64,000 bases of DNA. It comes from Minisyncoccus sp041663305. GTDB lineage: Bacteria; Patescibacteriota; Minisyncoccia; Minisyncoccales; Minisyncoccaceae. The DNA lies in assembly GCA_041663305.1 (NCBI GenBank), contig JBAYMT010000002.1, forward strand, positions 58,492 to 122,491, written 5' to 3'. A model generated the notes under the pieces. That model had not been told where the DNA came from. It made no database searches and saw only the letters and a list, made by a program, of their open reading frames with translations. Positions 49,150 to 57,972 of this stretch are shown here, in pieces (the stretch's first letter is position 1; every line of letters begins with the position of its first letter). A program made the translations under genes and the position numbers.

Positions 49150-50889
49150 ATGAATAGCAATAATTTCAAATTAAGGCCAAACTTGGTTTTGATTCTAATT
49201 TTTATTTTAGGAGGAGTAGTTTTATTCCGCCTTTTTAATTTGCAAATAAGCGAAGGATCTAAATACAAAGCTCTCGCAATGGGGCAGCAAAATAATGTTT
49301 TGGATATCGAGGGGCGCAGAGGAGACGTCTATTTTAGCAATGGCGAATCACTGGCTCTAACAGAAAGGGACCCCTTAGTGTTTGTTTCTCCTGAAGAGGT
49401 TGAAAACAAAGATACTGCATCACAAAAACTTTCGGAAATCTTAAAAATAGACAAAGAGGAAATTCTTCAAAAATTAGGTAAAAAGGGAAGCTATTATCAA
49501 GTTATTCAGCGTAGCGTGAGCAAGGAAATTGCGGAACAGATCAAGGGATTGAATATGAAAGGAGTTGTAGTAGATGAAAAAAAGGAAAGCAGGTATTATC
49601 CGAACAATAGGCTAGCGTCTCAGGTGGTAGGATTTATCAATGAGGATAAACAAGGACAATACGGAATAGAAGAATATTATAATGGTATTTTGTCGGGAAA
49701 AAAATCAGCAACAACTGTTGATAGAAATCCTTGGGGTTTTGTGTTTTCTCCTGAAGATACCAGTTCTTTGAATGGAAAATCTTTAACATTGACCATAGAT
49801 TACAATATTCAATTTATGGCCGAAAAGTATCTGGCTGAAGGCGTAGAAGAATATGGAGCGGAGGGAGGAAACATCATAGTTATGAATCCTAATACCGGAG
49901 AGATATTGGCTATGGCTCAAAACCCTGGCTTTGATCCTAATAACTATAAGAAAGAGAAATTTGAATTATTATCAAACTCGGCAACGCAAAAGATATTTGA
50001 ACCAGGATCAATATTTAAGCCGATTACAATGTCGGTCGGAGTAAATGAGAAACTGGTAACACCAGATACGATATTTACCGATTCTGGGTGCGTGAGTTAT
50101 GGAAAATATAATGTGTGTAATTATGCAGATAAAGCTTGGGGAACAGTAACCATGACAGAAGTTTTAAGGCGTTCCATAAATACCGGAGTTATGTTCGTTG
50201 AAAAAAAAATAGGACATAAGAAGTTTTTAGATTATTTGGAAAAATTTGGTTTTTTTGACAAGACTGGAATAGATTTAGCCAATGAATCATTAACCGAAAA
50301 CAAAACTTTGAAAAAAGCTTATGATGAAAGAATCGAAATTGCATTTGCAAATGCGTCTTTTGGCCAAGGAATTGGAATTACTCCTCTGCATATAGTGTCT
50401 GCTTTTTCCTGTTTGGCAAACGGAGGAAATTTGATGAAGCCTTATATCGTAAAAGAGGTCATAACCGGAAACAAGAAGGAAGAAATAAAACCTCAAATTG
50501 TTCGCCGGGTTATTAGCGAGGAGACAAGCAATGATCTGCGAAAAATGTTAGTTCAGGTAGTAGAAGGAGGATATGGACATTTAGCCAAAGTTCCTGGGTA
50601 TTGGATAGGAGGGAAAACAGGAACTTCCCAGGTGACTTACGCTTCTCTTGGAATAAACAAGGCTGGATATTCTGATCATACATGGCAAACCTTTATGGGC
50701 TTTGCTCCGGCTTATAATCCTAAATTTATAGCTCTTGTAAAATTAGACAACCCAACGAAGACTAAGACTTCTGAATATTCGGCAGTTCCAATTTTTCACA
50801 ATTTGGCAAAATATATTTTTGATTATTGGCAAATTCCACCGGATTATGATGTTGATGATGAACCTGGGGAGGCTTTGGACAAAAAGTAG
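49150..50889 (+). CDS. ftsI: Septal class B penicillin-binding protein (FtsI/PBP2-like)
   Basis: 579 aa. Membrane anchor (about 11-31), pedestal (NVLDIEGRRGDVYFSNG), then the transpeptidase: SxxK in FEPGSIFKPITM, SxN in RRSINTGVMF and KTG in WIGGKTGTSQVTY. It crosslinks septal peptidoglycan with FtsW. No PASTA domain. It follows FtsL by 14 nt, with AAGGTGG as a plausible ribosome site. mraY, murD, ftsW and others of the cluster are absent after it; tRNA-Glu follows instead. Confidence 0.92.
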   Translation: MNSNNFKLRPNLVLILIFILGGVVLFRLFNLQISEGSKYKALAMGQQNNVLDIEGRRGDVYFSNGESLALTERDPLVFVSPEEVENKDTASQKLSEILKIDKEEILQKLGKKGSYYQVIQRSVSKEIAEQIKGLNMKGVVVDEKKESRYYPNNRLASQVVGFINEDKQGQYGIEEYYNGILSGKKSATTVDRNPWGFVFSPEDTSSLNGKSLTLTIDYNIQFMAEKYLAEGVEEYGAEGGNIIVMNPNTGEILAMAQNPGFDPNNYKKEKFELLSNSATQKIFEPGSIFKPITMSVGVNEKLVTPDTIFTDSGCVSYGKYNVCNYADKAWGTVTMTEVLRRSINTGVMFVEKKIGHKKFLDYLEKFGFFDKTGIDLANESLTENKTLKKAYDERIEIAFANASFGQGIGITPLHIVSAFSCLANGGNLMKPYIVKEVITGNKKEEIKPQIVRRVISEETSNDLRKMLVQVVEGGYGHLAKVPGYWIGGKTGTSQVTYASLGINKAGYSDHTWQTFMGFAPAYNPKFIALVKLDNPTKTKTSEYSAVPIFHNLAKYIFDYWQIPPDYDVDDEPGEALDKK

Positions 50890-50928
50890 ATTTTATGATA
50901 TTTTTATAGTATTGTTCAAAGCGAAAGA

Positions 50929-51004
50929 GGCCCTATCGTCTAGTGGCCTAGGACTCCAGATTCTCAATCTGGCAACACCGGTTCGAGTCCGGTTAGGGTC
51001 ACCA
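50929..51004 (+). tRNA. tRNA-Glu (anticodon CTC), CCA encoded
   Basis: GGCCCTA (50929-50935) pairs with TAGGGTC, discriminator A, then CCA (51002-51004). The anticodon arm CCAGA-TTCTCAA-TCTGG gives CTC, reading GAG. The T arm is ACCGG-TTCGAGT-CCGGT. Confidence 0.92.
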
Positions 51005-51025
51005 CTAAAATAACATATTTACACT

Positions 51026-51994
51026 ATGGAATTAACTTCATTTTATTTCGCTTTAATTTTCTTGATTTCTTGCTTAGGTTTTTATGTGTCGGGGGAATTA
51101 ATCGTAAAGAGTTTGATTCGGGTAGCAAAAGCTCTTGGTTGGAAAGAATTCGTAGTTTCTTTTTTAATAATGTCTCTTGTAGGTTCGTTGCCGAATCTGT
51201 TTGTAGGCATAACATCGGCTTTATATAATACTCCAGAGCTTTCTTTTGGGGAAGTTATTGGAGGGAATGTTGTTGATATTACTTTTTCAGTCGCTTTAGC
51301 GGCTTTGTTTTCTAAAAAAGGAATTCCTGCAAAAAGCCGTACAATTCAGCAGACGATTTTATTTACTCTTTTTTCAGCAGCATTGCCGATTCTTTTGACG
51401 TGGGATGGCGATGTTTCTAGGATAGATGGAATTATTCTTGTTTTTGTTTATGTGTTTTATCTTGTGTGGCTATTTTCTAGCAAGGAGAGGTTTGCAAAGA
51501 TATGTGATGAGGCGGATAAGAAAAAGAAAAAGATGGCTTTGTCGATTTTAAGTCTTGTTAAAATAGTTTTAGCGTTGGCAATTTTTATAGTTGCTTCTAA
51601 TGGAATTGTTTCTGCGGCAAATTATTTTGCAATAGCGTGGAATGTCCCTTTGATCATGATAGGACTTTTCATAGTGGGGCTTGGAAATTGTTTCCCCGAG
51701 ATATTTTTTGCAATCAGTTCCGCCAGAAAAGGAAACGATTGGATGATTTTGGGTGATTTGGTTGGCTGCGTAGTTGTTCCTGCTACTTTAGTTCTGGGAG
51801 TTACTGCAATTATCTGTCCGATAAACCTTGCGGGGCATATGGTTTCGCTGGAAATTGCGAGAGTGTTTTTAATGATTTCGCTAGTGTTTTTCTTTTGGTT
51901 TGCCAGACAGGATCAATCTATTAGCAAAAAAGAAGCTGCGATATTGCTTTTAATTTATGTTTTGTTTATAATTGCAGAAATCTTTATCCGATAA
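51026..51994 (+). CDS. Sodium/calcium exchanger-like membrane protein (CaCA family)
   Basis: 322 aa, about 10 membrane helices. Two inverted alpha-repeats can be seen: SLVGSLPNLFVGITSAL..EVIGGNVVDITFSVAL (about 50-93) and GLGNCFPEIFFAISSA..ILGDLVGCVVVPATLVLGV (about 217-262). The canonical repeats carry acidic residues in GN/SxxE; here N and D are found. The long cytoplasmic loop typical of eukaryotic exchangers is absent. Ion specificity is not decided by sequence. Confidence 0.75.
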   Translation: MELTSFYFALIFLISCLGFYVSGELIVKSLIRVAKALGWKEFVVSFLIMSLVGSLPNLFVGITSALYNTPELSFGEVIGGNVVDITFSVALAALFSKKGIPAKSRTIQQTILFTLFSAALPILLTWDGDVSRIDGIILVFVYVFYLVWLFSSKERFAKICDEADKKKKKMALSILSLVKIVLALAIFIVASNGIVSAANYFAIAWNVPLIMIGLFIVGLGNCFPEIFFAISSARKGNDWMILGDLVGCVVVPATLVLGVTAIICPINLAGHMVSLEIARVFLMISLVFFFWFARQDQSISKKEAAILLLIYVLFIIAEIFIR

Positions 51995-52004
51995 GCTTTC
52001 TCAT

Positions 52005-53057
52005 ATGATAAAAGGAAATAAATCAGGACAGCTATTGTGGGTTGTTATAATTGCAGCTATATGTGTTTTTTTGGCATGTGGGGCTTTTTTTGATGTTAAA
52101 AATAATAAAGCTTCTGTTGTGGATATAAAAAGCTTAAGGGCTGTTTCGGACAGTACAGTAAAAGAGTCTGTTAAGCTAATAGCAGTGGGCGATATCATGT
52201 TGTCGCGGGCAGTAAATGCCAAAATGGTAAGACATGGAGATGATTATCCGTTTTTGAAAATGAAGGATTATCTTGGAGATGGGGATATAGTTTTTGGCAA
52301 TCTAGAAAGTCCTATTGCTTCGGGAGGACCAATAACCAATGAGGGAATGGTTTTTAGAGCAAGGCCGGGAGTTGAAAAAAGCATTAAAAATGCCGGATTT
52401 AATGTGTTGTCGGTTGCTAATAATCATATGGGAAACCAGGGGCAAGATGGCGTAGAGTCCACCATTAAGGCTCTTCAGTCTTTAAACATTAAAACTGTAG
52501 GGGCTGGCAAGGGAGAAGAAGCATCTAAGCCAGCTATTATGGAAAAGAATGGACTTAAATTTGCTTTTCTTGCTTATACTGATGGCTCAATCATTCCTTC
52601 TAGCTATGAAGCAAAAGGAAATAGTTATGGAGTTGTTTATATGGACGAGAATAGATTGAAAAACGATATTGAAAGCGCAAAAAAAGAGGCAGACTTTGTA
52701 ATCATTTCAATGCATGCGGGAATTGAATATAGGTATCATCCTAGTGCGAGCCAAATTAATTTTGCGCATAAGGCGGTAGACAACGGAGCCGATATGGTAA
52801 TCGGGCATCACCCGCATCAGATTCAGGATGTAGAAAAATATAAAGGGAAGTATATTTTTTACAGCTTGGGTAATTTTGTTTTTGATCAGGAATGGTCTAG
52901 GGAAACTAAGCAGGGATTATTTGCCGAGATATATTTCAATAAAGATGGCGTTTTTGATTATAATCTTACCCCTATTTTAATAAGTGATTATGCTCAGCCA
53001 GATATTGCAGACGAGGCTATGTCTGTAGATGTGCTTAAAAATATAAAGCGTCCATAA
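52005..53057 (+). CDS. CapA/PgsA-like metallophosphoesterase-fold membrane protein
   Basis: 350 aa from the ATG at 52005. The frame opens at 51972, but that start overlaps the exchanger gene. One membrane helix (about 10-29) is followed by the PGA_cap domain: AVGDIMLSRAVN, GDIVFGNLESPIA, VLSVANNHMGNQGQDG, ISMHAGIEYRYHPS and ADMVIGHHPHQIQDVE. Family members take part in capsule poly-gamma-glutamate handling, but most bacterial homologues have no proven role. No capB or capC is near. Confidence 0.85.
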   Translation: MIKGNKSGQLLWVVIIAAICVFLACGAFFDVKNNKASVVDIKSLRAVSDSTVKESVKLIAVGDIMLSRAVNAKMVRHGDDYPFLKMKDYLGDGDIVFGNLESPIASGGPITNEGMVFRARPGVEKSIKNAGFNVLSVANNHMGNQGQDGVESTIKALQSLNIKTVGAGKGEEASKPAIMEKNGLKFAFLAYTDGSIIPSSYEAKGNSYGVVYMDENRLKNDIESAKKEADFVIISMHAGIEYRYHPSASQINFAHKAVDNGADMVIGHHPHQIQDVEKYKGKYIFYSLGNFVFDQEWSRETKQGLFAEIYFNKDGVFDYNLTPILISDYAQPDIADEAMSVDVLKNIKRP

Positions 53058-53066
53058 TATAGTTAT

Positions 53067-54839
53067 ATGGGAAAAAAATGGATTATAAATTCAAAAGAAT
53101 ATTTTCCATATTCTTCAAAAGATATTTATCTTAATTGGTGGTTGTTAAACAGAAAGCCAAGAGTTTCTCAAAGCGTAATAGAGTTTTTATATAGTCCTGC
53201 TTTTTATGCTAAAAAACTATTAGCTGCCGAAAGAAAATTTTTAAAATTTAATAAAAGAATTGGCACGCAAAATCCAAAAGATGTTACTGCATATTTAAAG
53301 AGTAGTATACAGACTAGTAGAATACTTGGAAACGCAACAAAACGAGGCGAAAAAATATATGCTATAAAAGTTCCATTTCATATTAAAAAATGGAAAACGA
53401 AAAATGGAAGAATAGTTTGGGATGATATTATTTTTTCGGACGGGAGCAAGGCAAAGCTTCAATCAATAGATAGGAATTTTTTAAATGTAATACTCTCTGC
53501 TATTTGCGGACGGTTTTATGAGAACGGAAGAATTATTGACACTAGATTTATCGGCTCAGACGAAGTAGCCGCACTGGATTATCGCGAAGACATTTATGGA
53601 ATAAGCAGGAATGAAATATTAGATATTTTAAAGCTGTACGATTTGCGGACCGATTCTGACTCGTCGGTTTTTTTGTTTTCGGAAAAAAAGGAAAAGATAA
53701 AAGAGGTTGTGAGCCAATTTATTAGTCAGTTTAATGCTATAGCGGAAAAAGGATTAGCCGGACTGATAAAAACAAACCAAAAGTCTTTTGATTGCTTAAA
53801 AGGAAAAACTACAGATGAAAAAATAAAAGATATAGTTGAAACACTTAGTTTTTGTTCGCATCCTTATTTTCCAGAAAGCGTTTTTGCCGTTGCCTGTAAA
53901 AATGGATTAGGCAATACTGTAATTGATGTGATTGGCATTGATAGCGGGTGGAATAAAACACATTATATTAAAAGTATTTTGGATAAGTGGCTGTTTGCTT
54001 CTTTGTTTTGGACTTCTAGTAACTGGATTAAACTATTTTTCCAATATTATAAAACTCCCGCTATTTATCATAAGTACTTTGGAGAAAATACATCTTCATA
54101 TAGAGGCAGAGATATTGATTGGGCAATAGATTATATTGATAATTTTTCTAAAAATAAAAAAGTTTCAATAATTGATCTTGGCATTGGCACCGGGAGAGAA
54201 CTTGGGCTTTTAAAACACAATGGAAATATAAAAAAGATTATTGGAATAGATTATTCAAATACAATGATAGATTTTTGCTGCAAAAGATGGAAAAATTTTC
54301 CTATTCCTTTGGAATTGATTTTGGATGATTTTATAAGCATTAAACAAGCAAGTAAAAAAATCAAAACGGTAAATGGTTATAAGGTATTTGCTATTTTTTT
54401 TGGTACGATTAATAATTTGCTTGAGGAGGAAAGAATTAAAATGTTGCTTGCGGTAAAAAAAATGATGGGAAAGGGTGATATATTTGTAATAGAATTCAGC
54501 AAACGTCCTAAAGACCAAAATATTGAATTTAATCATCCTTGGTTGAAATTTAAAAATAAAAAGGACGTAATAGGTTTTTATGAGGCTGGGGTTTATGCCC
54601 AATTGAAATGGTTCTGGGATGCTTCTAAAGATAACTTCAATACTGCTCCGCAATTTTTTTATGAAAAGAGGACTAATAATATCATAATCACTGTACCAGG
54701 GTTTGGACGTTGCTTCTTTTCTCATCGTTTTTCGGAGAGCGAGGTGAGGTCGTTGGTTGAAAAAGTCGGATTGTATGTGGAAAAAATAAATGATGGACGT
54801 GAAATGTTAACAGCTATAATAAAGAATAAAAATATTTAA
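53067..54839 (+). CDS. Large protein with C-terminal SAM-methyltransferase domain, unknown
   Basis: 590 aa. The C-terminal 230 residues are a class I methyltransferase: IIDLGIGTGRELGLLKHNGNI at about 367-387 (motif I), IGIDYSNTMIDFCC and LILDDFIS following, and an EgtD-like feel in YHKYFGENTSSYRGRDIDWAIDYI. The N-terminal 330 residues are not recognised and include RNFLNVILSAICGRFYENG and a DSDSSVFLFSEKKEKI region. The next gene starts 2 nt later. No substrate can be named. Confidence 0.6.
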   Translation: MGKKWIINSKEYFPYSSKDIYLNWWLLNRKPRVSQSVIEFLYSPAFYAKKLLAAERKFLKFNKRIGTQNPKDVTAYLKSSIQTSRILGNATKRGEKIYAIKVPFHIKKWKTKNGRIVWDDIIFSDGSKAKLQSIDRNFLNVILSAICGRFYENGRIIDTRFIGSDEVAALDYREDIYGISRNEILDILKLYDLRTDSDSSVFLFSEKKEKIKEVVSQFISQFNAIAEKGLAGLIKTNQKSFDCLKGKTTDEKIKDIVETLSFCSHPYFPESVFAVACKNGLGNTVIDVIGIDSGWNKTHYIKSILDKWLFASLFWTSSNWIKLFFQYYKTPAIYHKYFGENTSSYRGRDIDWAIDYIDNFSKNKKVSIIDLGIGTGRELGLLKHNGNIKKIIGIDYSNTMIDFCCKRWKNFPIPLELILDDFISIKQASKKIKTVNGYKVFAIFFGTINNLLEEERIKMLLAVKKMMGKGDIFVIEFSKRPKDQNIEFNHPWLKFKNKKDVIGFYEAGVYAQLKWFWDASKDNFNTAPQFFYEKRTNNIIITVPGFGRCFFSHRFSESEVRSLVEKVGLYVEKINDGREMLTAIIKNKNI

Positions 54840-54841
54840 AT

Positions 54842-55465
54842 ATGTATTCTAAAATATGGTATAAGGCAATTGATAATGCTCTTGATAAAAAAGACGTTGA
54901 GCTTTTAAATCTTTTAGTTGAGGAAAGAAATTTTACTAATGATGAAATTGAAGGATTTTCTAAGAAATTAAGTATCCAAGCTAGTGAAGTTAGAAAAAGA
55001 ATCGAAATACTAAAAAAGAAGAATATTATTCTTAAAACAAATTCGTCAATAATTAATTCTATAAAAATTTGGAATAATTATGTTTATGTTTTTGTAAAAG
55101 CATCGCTAAAGCCCCCCGTGATCGGAATGGACATTGAATATCCAACTGGATGGAGCGATATGATGAAAAGGATAATGAAGTTTCAGAAGCAGAAAAAGAT
55201 AGATATGTTAAGAGTTGTGCATGGACTTCATGGTGTAGGAGGATGGGATTTGTTGTTTATTCTAACGTATAACCGAACAGATGCCTTAATAGAATTGTTT
55301 GAAATGTTAAATAAAGAAGGCTGGATAACCAAAGCCGAAAGTTTTACTCCTCAGGAATACAAAGAGCTTTATATATTTGATCCAGTTTCTGTTCCTTTGG
55401 CAGAGGAATATGACGAGGGGGTAGTTGAGAAATTAAAAACTTTTGAAAAGGAAAAATACGAATAA
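54842..55465 (+). CDS. Lrp/AsnC-like DNA-binding protein
   Basis: 207 aa. The N-terminal part has a winged helix-turn-helix pattern (DVELLNLLVEERNFTNDEIEGFSKKLSIQASEVRKRIEILKKKNII), followed by a RAM-like sensor region with IDMLRVVHGLHGVGGWDLLFILTYNRTDALIELFEMLNKEGWI, comparable to the Lrp/AsnC ligand domain. Longer than classical Lrp (about 150-165 residues). It follows the methyltransferase-containing gene by 2 nt, so it is probably co-transcribed with it and may control it. Confidence 0.65.
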   Translation: MYSKIWYKAIDNALDKKDVELLNLLVEERNFTNDEIEGFSKKLSIQASEVRKRIEILKKKNIILKTNSSIINSIKIWNNYVYVFVKASLKPPVIGMDIEYPTGWSDMMKRIMKFQKQKKIDMLRVVHGLHGVGGWDLLFILTYNRTDALIELFEMLNKEGWITKAESFTPQEYKELYIFDPVSVPLAEEYDEGVVEKLKTFEKEKYE

Positions 55466-55470
55466 TTTTC

Positions 55471-55500
55471 TTGACCTGTTGTAATAATTATGACTATAAT
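55471..55500 (+). promoter_or_regulatory. Promoter of the ABC-F gene
   Basis: TTGACC (55471-55476), 18 nt, TATAAT (55495-55500). The ATG at 55550 is 49 nt downstream. Confidence 0.75.
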
Positions 55501-55549
55501 GAGTTTGAAATAATAAGACACAGAAAACGTGCCTTATTTTATTCGCTTT

Positions 55550-56998
55550 ATGGCAAATGAAGTTATAATCAGATTTGATGAAGTATCGTTTGAGTACGAT
55601 AAAAAAATAATCCTTAACGAGGTTGGTTTTTCTATTAGGCGAAATTCTAAAGTAACTCTTATGGGACAAAATGGAGCCGGTAAGAGCACGATCTTCCAGC
55701 TTATTGTGGGAGGCTTGAAGCCTGAATCTGGGAAAATTCATATTGCTCAGAATTTATCGATTGCAATTGCAAGGCAGGTAATCCCACGAGAGTATTTAAC
55801 TTTGACTGTGAGGGAATTTTTTGAGACATGTTTCTCTAAAAAGGTATACGATATTGACCCTAAGATTGATGATGTTTTGAAAATCGTAAATCTTGATGCG
55901 CCAAAAGACAGAAAGGTTGATTCTTTTTCTGGGGGGCAACAGGCGAGATTGTTGCTTGCTTCGGCGTTAATCCAAAATAGCGACGTGCTTTTACTTGATG
56001 AGCCGACAAACAATTTGGATAGGGAAGGAATAGAACATTTAACGAAGTTCATAATTGATTGTAAAAAAACAGTAGTCGTAATTTCTCATGATGCGGACTT
56101 CTTAAACTCTTTTACAGAGGCTGTTGTATATTTGGATATCTTTAATAAAAAGGTTGAACAGTATGTCGGAAATTATTACGATACCGTGAAAGAAATAACC
56201 GCCAGAGCAGAAAAGCAGGAAATGAAGAATGCGCAACTGGCAAAAGAAATCCAGGAAAACAGGGATAAGGCTAATTTTTTTGCAAACAAGGGAGGACAGA
56301 TGAGAATGGTTGCGAAACGGATGCGAGAAAAGGCATCGGAGGCGGAAGAAGCCAAAGTGGAAATAAGACGAGAGGATAAGACCATAAAGCCTTTTAAAAT
56401 TCCTATGCAACAGGGAATAGGCGGAGAATTGATGCATATTTCTTCATTGAATGTAATGAAAAAAGGAAAGTCGTTAGTCAAAAATGTAAATATCTCTCTT
56501 CGCAAAAATGAACATTTGTTATTGTCTGGGCCAAATGGAATAGGAAAATCAACATTATTGGAATCCCTTGCAAATGGAACGGCAAAAGGAGCTGCCATAA
56601 CTAGCGGTGTGGAGGTCGGGTATTACAGACAGGATTTTTCTACCCTTGATTTTAATGATACAGTTTTTAATTCTTTACTCAGGGTTGCTAAAGATTTGAA
56701 CGAAGAACAAATGAGAGCTGTCGCAGCTGGGTTTCTTATAACTGGGGACCTAATGAGGTCAAAAATAGGGGATTTGTCGGAAGGACAGAAGGGGCTGGTA
56801 TCTTTTGCCAGATTAGTGATGCAAAAGCCTGGATTGTTGATATTAGACGAACCGACCAATCATATAAATTTTCGCCATATTCCTATAATCGCCCAAGCGC
56901 TGGATAAGTATGAAGGAGCAATGATACTCGTGAGCCATGTTCCGGATTTTGTGAAAAAAATACGCATTGACGAGATAGTTGATTTGGAAAGACTTTAA
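55550..56998 (+). CDS. ABC-F family ATPase
   Basis: 482 aa from the ATG at 55550 (MANEVIIRFDEVSFEYD). A GTG at 55529 would add seven residues. Two ATPase cassettes without membrane domains: first Walker A MGQNGAGKST, signature SGGQQARLLLASAL, Walker B LLLDEPTNNLD; second Walker A SGPNGIGKST, degenerate signature SEGQKGLVSFARL, Walker B LLILDEPTNH. A charged linker (about 215-285) joins them. ABC-F proteins act on ribosomes, some giving antibiotic protection; the subfamily cannot be assigned by eye. Confidence 0.9.
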   Translation: MANEVIIRFDEVSFEYDKKIILNEVGFSIRRNSKVTLMGQNGAGKSTIFQLIVGGLKPESGKIHIAQNLSIAIARQVIPREYLTLTVREFFETCFSKKVYDIDPKIDDVLKIVNLDAPKDRKVDSFSGGQQARLLLASALIQNSDVLLLDEPTNNLDREGIEHLTKFIIDCKKTVVVISHDADFLNSFTEAVVYLDIFNKKVEQYVGNYYDTVKEITARAEKQEMKNAQLAKEIQENRDKANFFANKGGQMRMVAKRMREKASEAEEAKVEIRREDKTIKPFKIPMQQGIGGELMHISSLNVMKKGKSLVKNVNISLRKNEHLLLSGPNGIGKSTLLESLANGTAKGAAITSGVEVGYYRQDFSTLDFNDTVFNSLLRVAKDLNEEQMRAVAAGFLITGDLMRSKIGDLSEGQKGLVSFARLVMQKPGLLILDEPTNHINFRHIPIIAQALDKYEGAMILVSHVPDFVKKIRIDEIVDLERL

Positions 56999-57015
56999 AC
57001 TTTGCAGTTTTTTGC

Positions 57016-57021
57016 TATACT
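57016..57021 (+). promoter_or_regulatory. -10-like hexamer 6 nt before an ATG
   Basis: TATACT, ending 6 nt before the ATG at 57028. No clear -35. Confidence 0.35.
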
Positions 57022-57027
57022 TAGCGC

Positions 57028-57309
57028 ATGTACTTTAGGATGTTTCTGTTGAGGCCAAGGCTGAGGCAGATAAAAAGGAGTATTTGGAACCGAGGAATTT
57101 TTCTTTTCTGGTGTCTTCTATGGGTTAGGAGAGATGAATTTCATTACAGTCTGGATTCTGATGTGGAGGCATTGATCTGCGCAAGCCAAGAATTTTCGGA
57201 ATGGTATTGGGACAATCTTTCTTTGCGCAGAGAAATTGCTCACAAAAGGGATGTGAGGGTTATGGAGAGGTTGTTCTTTTTTAGGGCCCTTTCTTGGAGG
57301 AGCGCTTAA
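57028..57309 (+). CDS. Small basic/aromatic protein, unknown
   Basis: 93 aa. Arg-rich, with RMFLLRPRLRQIKRSIWNRGIFLFWCLLWVRRDEF at the N-terminus (a short hydrophobic stretch inside) and WYWDNLSLRREIAHKRDVRVMERLFFFRAL at the end. No family recognised. It has a -10 hexamer right before its ATG and a strong terminator right after its stop, which support a real transcribed gene despite the unusual composition. Confidence 0.45.
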   Translation: MYFRMFLLRPRLRQIKRSIWNRGIFLFWCLLWVRRDEFHYSLDSDVEALICASQEFSEWYWDNLSLRREIAHKRDVRVMERLFFFRALSWRSA

Positions 57310-57335
57310 AAAGGCAAATTTGCCTTTCTTTTTTT
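57310..57335 (+). terminator. Rho-independent terminator
   Basis: AAAGGCAAA/TTTGCCTTT perfect palindrome, then C and eight T. Confidence 0.85.
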
Positions 57336-57348
57336 ATATATAATTTGC

Positions 57349-57354
57349 TATAAT
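57349..57354 (+). promoter_or_regulatory. -10 TATAAT 6 nt before the tsaC start
   Basis: TATAAT at 57349-57354 with the ATG at 57361. The -35 region is poor. The mRNA would start at or next to the start codon. Confidence 0.5.
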
Positions 57355-57360
57355 TTAACA

Positions 57361-57972
57361 ATGATTAAGAGATTGGGCAAAAAAGAAATAGATATTGTTG
57401 TTGATGCTTATGACACAGGAAAAGCAGTGGTTATTCCTACTGATACGATTTATGGAATAACTTGCAGAGCATTGGACAAGAAGGCGGTTTTAAGTCTTTA
57501 TAAATTAAGGGAACGGGATTTGGATAAACCGTTTATTATTCTAGTGTCTTCGCTTAAAGATTTAGATTTGTTTGATATTGAGCTTGATAGGGAACAAAAG
57601 AAATGGCTGAAAAGTATTTGGCCAGAAAAAGTGACGGTAATTTTAAAATGCAACGATAAGAGATTTAAATATTTATACAGAAATAAACGAAGCTTGGCTT
57701 TTAGGATACCAAATGAAAAATGGCTATTAAAATTGATTTCTATAGCTGGCCCTATTGTAGCTCCTAGCGCAAATCTGCAAGGACTTGATTTCGCTGAGAC
57801 TATTCACAAAGCTTACGAATATTTTGGTGAAAAAGCTGTGTATATAGATGCCGGAAAATTAAAAAGCAAGGCATCGACAATAGTTTCACTTGAAGATGAT
57901 TTTAGAATAATAAGACAAGGAAGTTTTAAAATAAAAAAGAATGAATATTTTAGACCCAGTATCAATAATTGA
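57361..57972 (+). CDS. tsaC: Threonylcarbamoyl-AMP synthase (TsaC/Sua5/YrdC)
   Basis: 203 aa. YrdC fold: GKAVVIPTDTIYGITCRALD, then LYKLRERDLDKPFIILVSS, FRIPNEKWLLKLI and GPIVAPSANLQG. It makes threonylcarbamoyl-AMP for the t6A37 modification of ANN-decoding tRNAs. Short form without the Sua5 C-terminal domain. It overlaps the DedA gene by 32 nt. tsaB, tsaD and tsaE are not in the window. Confidence 0.9.
   Translation: MIKRLGKKEIDIVVDAYDTGKAVVIPTDTIYGITCRALDKKAVLSLYKLRERDLDKPFIILVSSLKDLDLFDIELDREQKKWLKSIWPEKVTVILKCNDKRFKYLYRNKRSLAFRIPNEKWLLKLISIAGPIVAPSANLQGLDFAETIHKAYEYFGEKAVYIDAGKLKSKASTIVSLEDDFRIIRQGSFKIKKNEYFRPSINN

Noticed and set aside
51972..52004. Start of the CapA-like protein inside the exchanger gene.
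   Set aside because: The ATG at 52005 directly precedes the basic residues and membrane helix of a normal signal anchor and avoids a 23-nt overlap.
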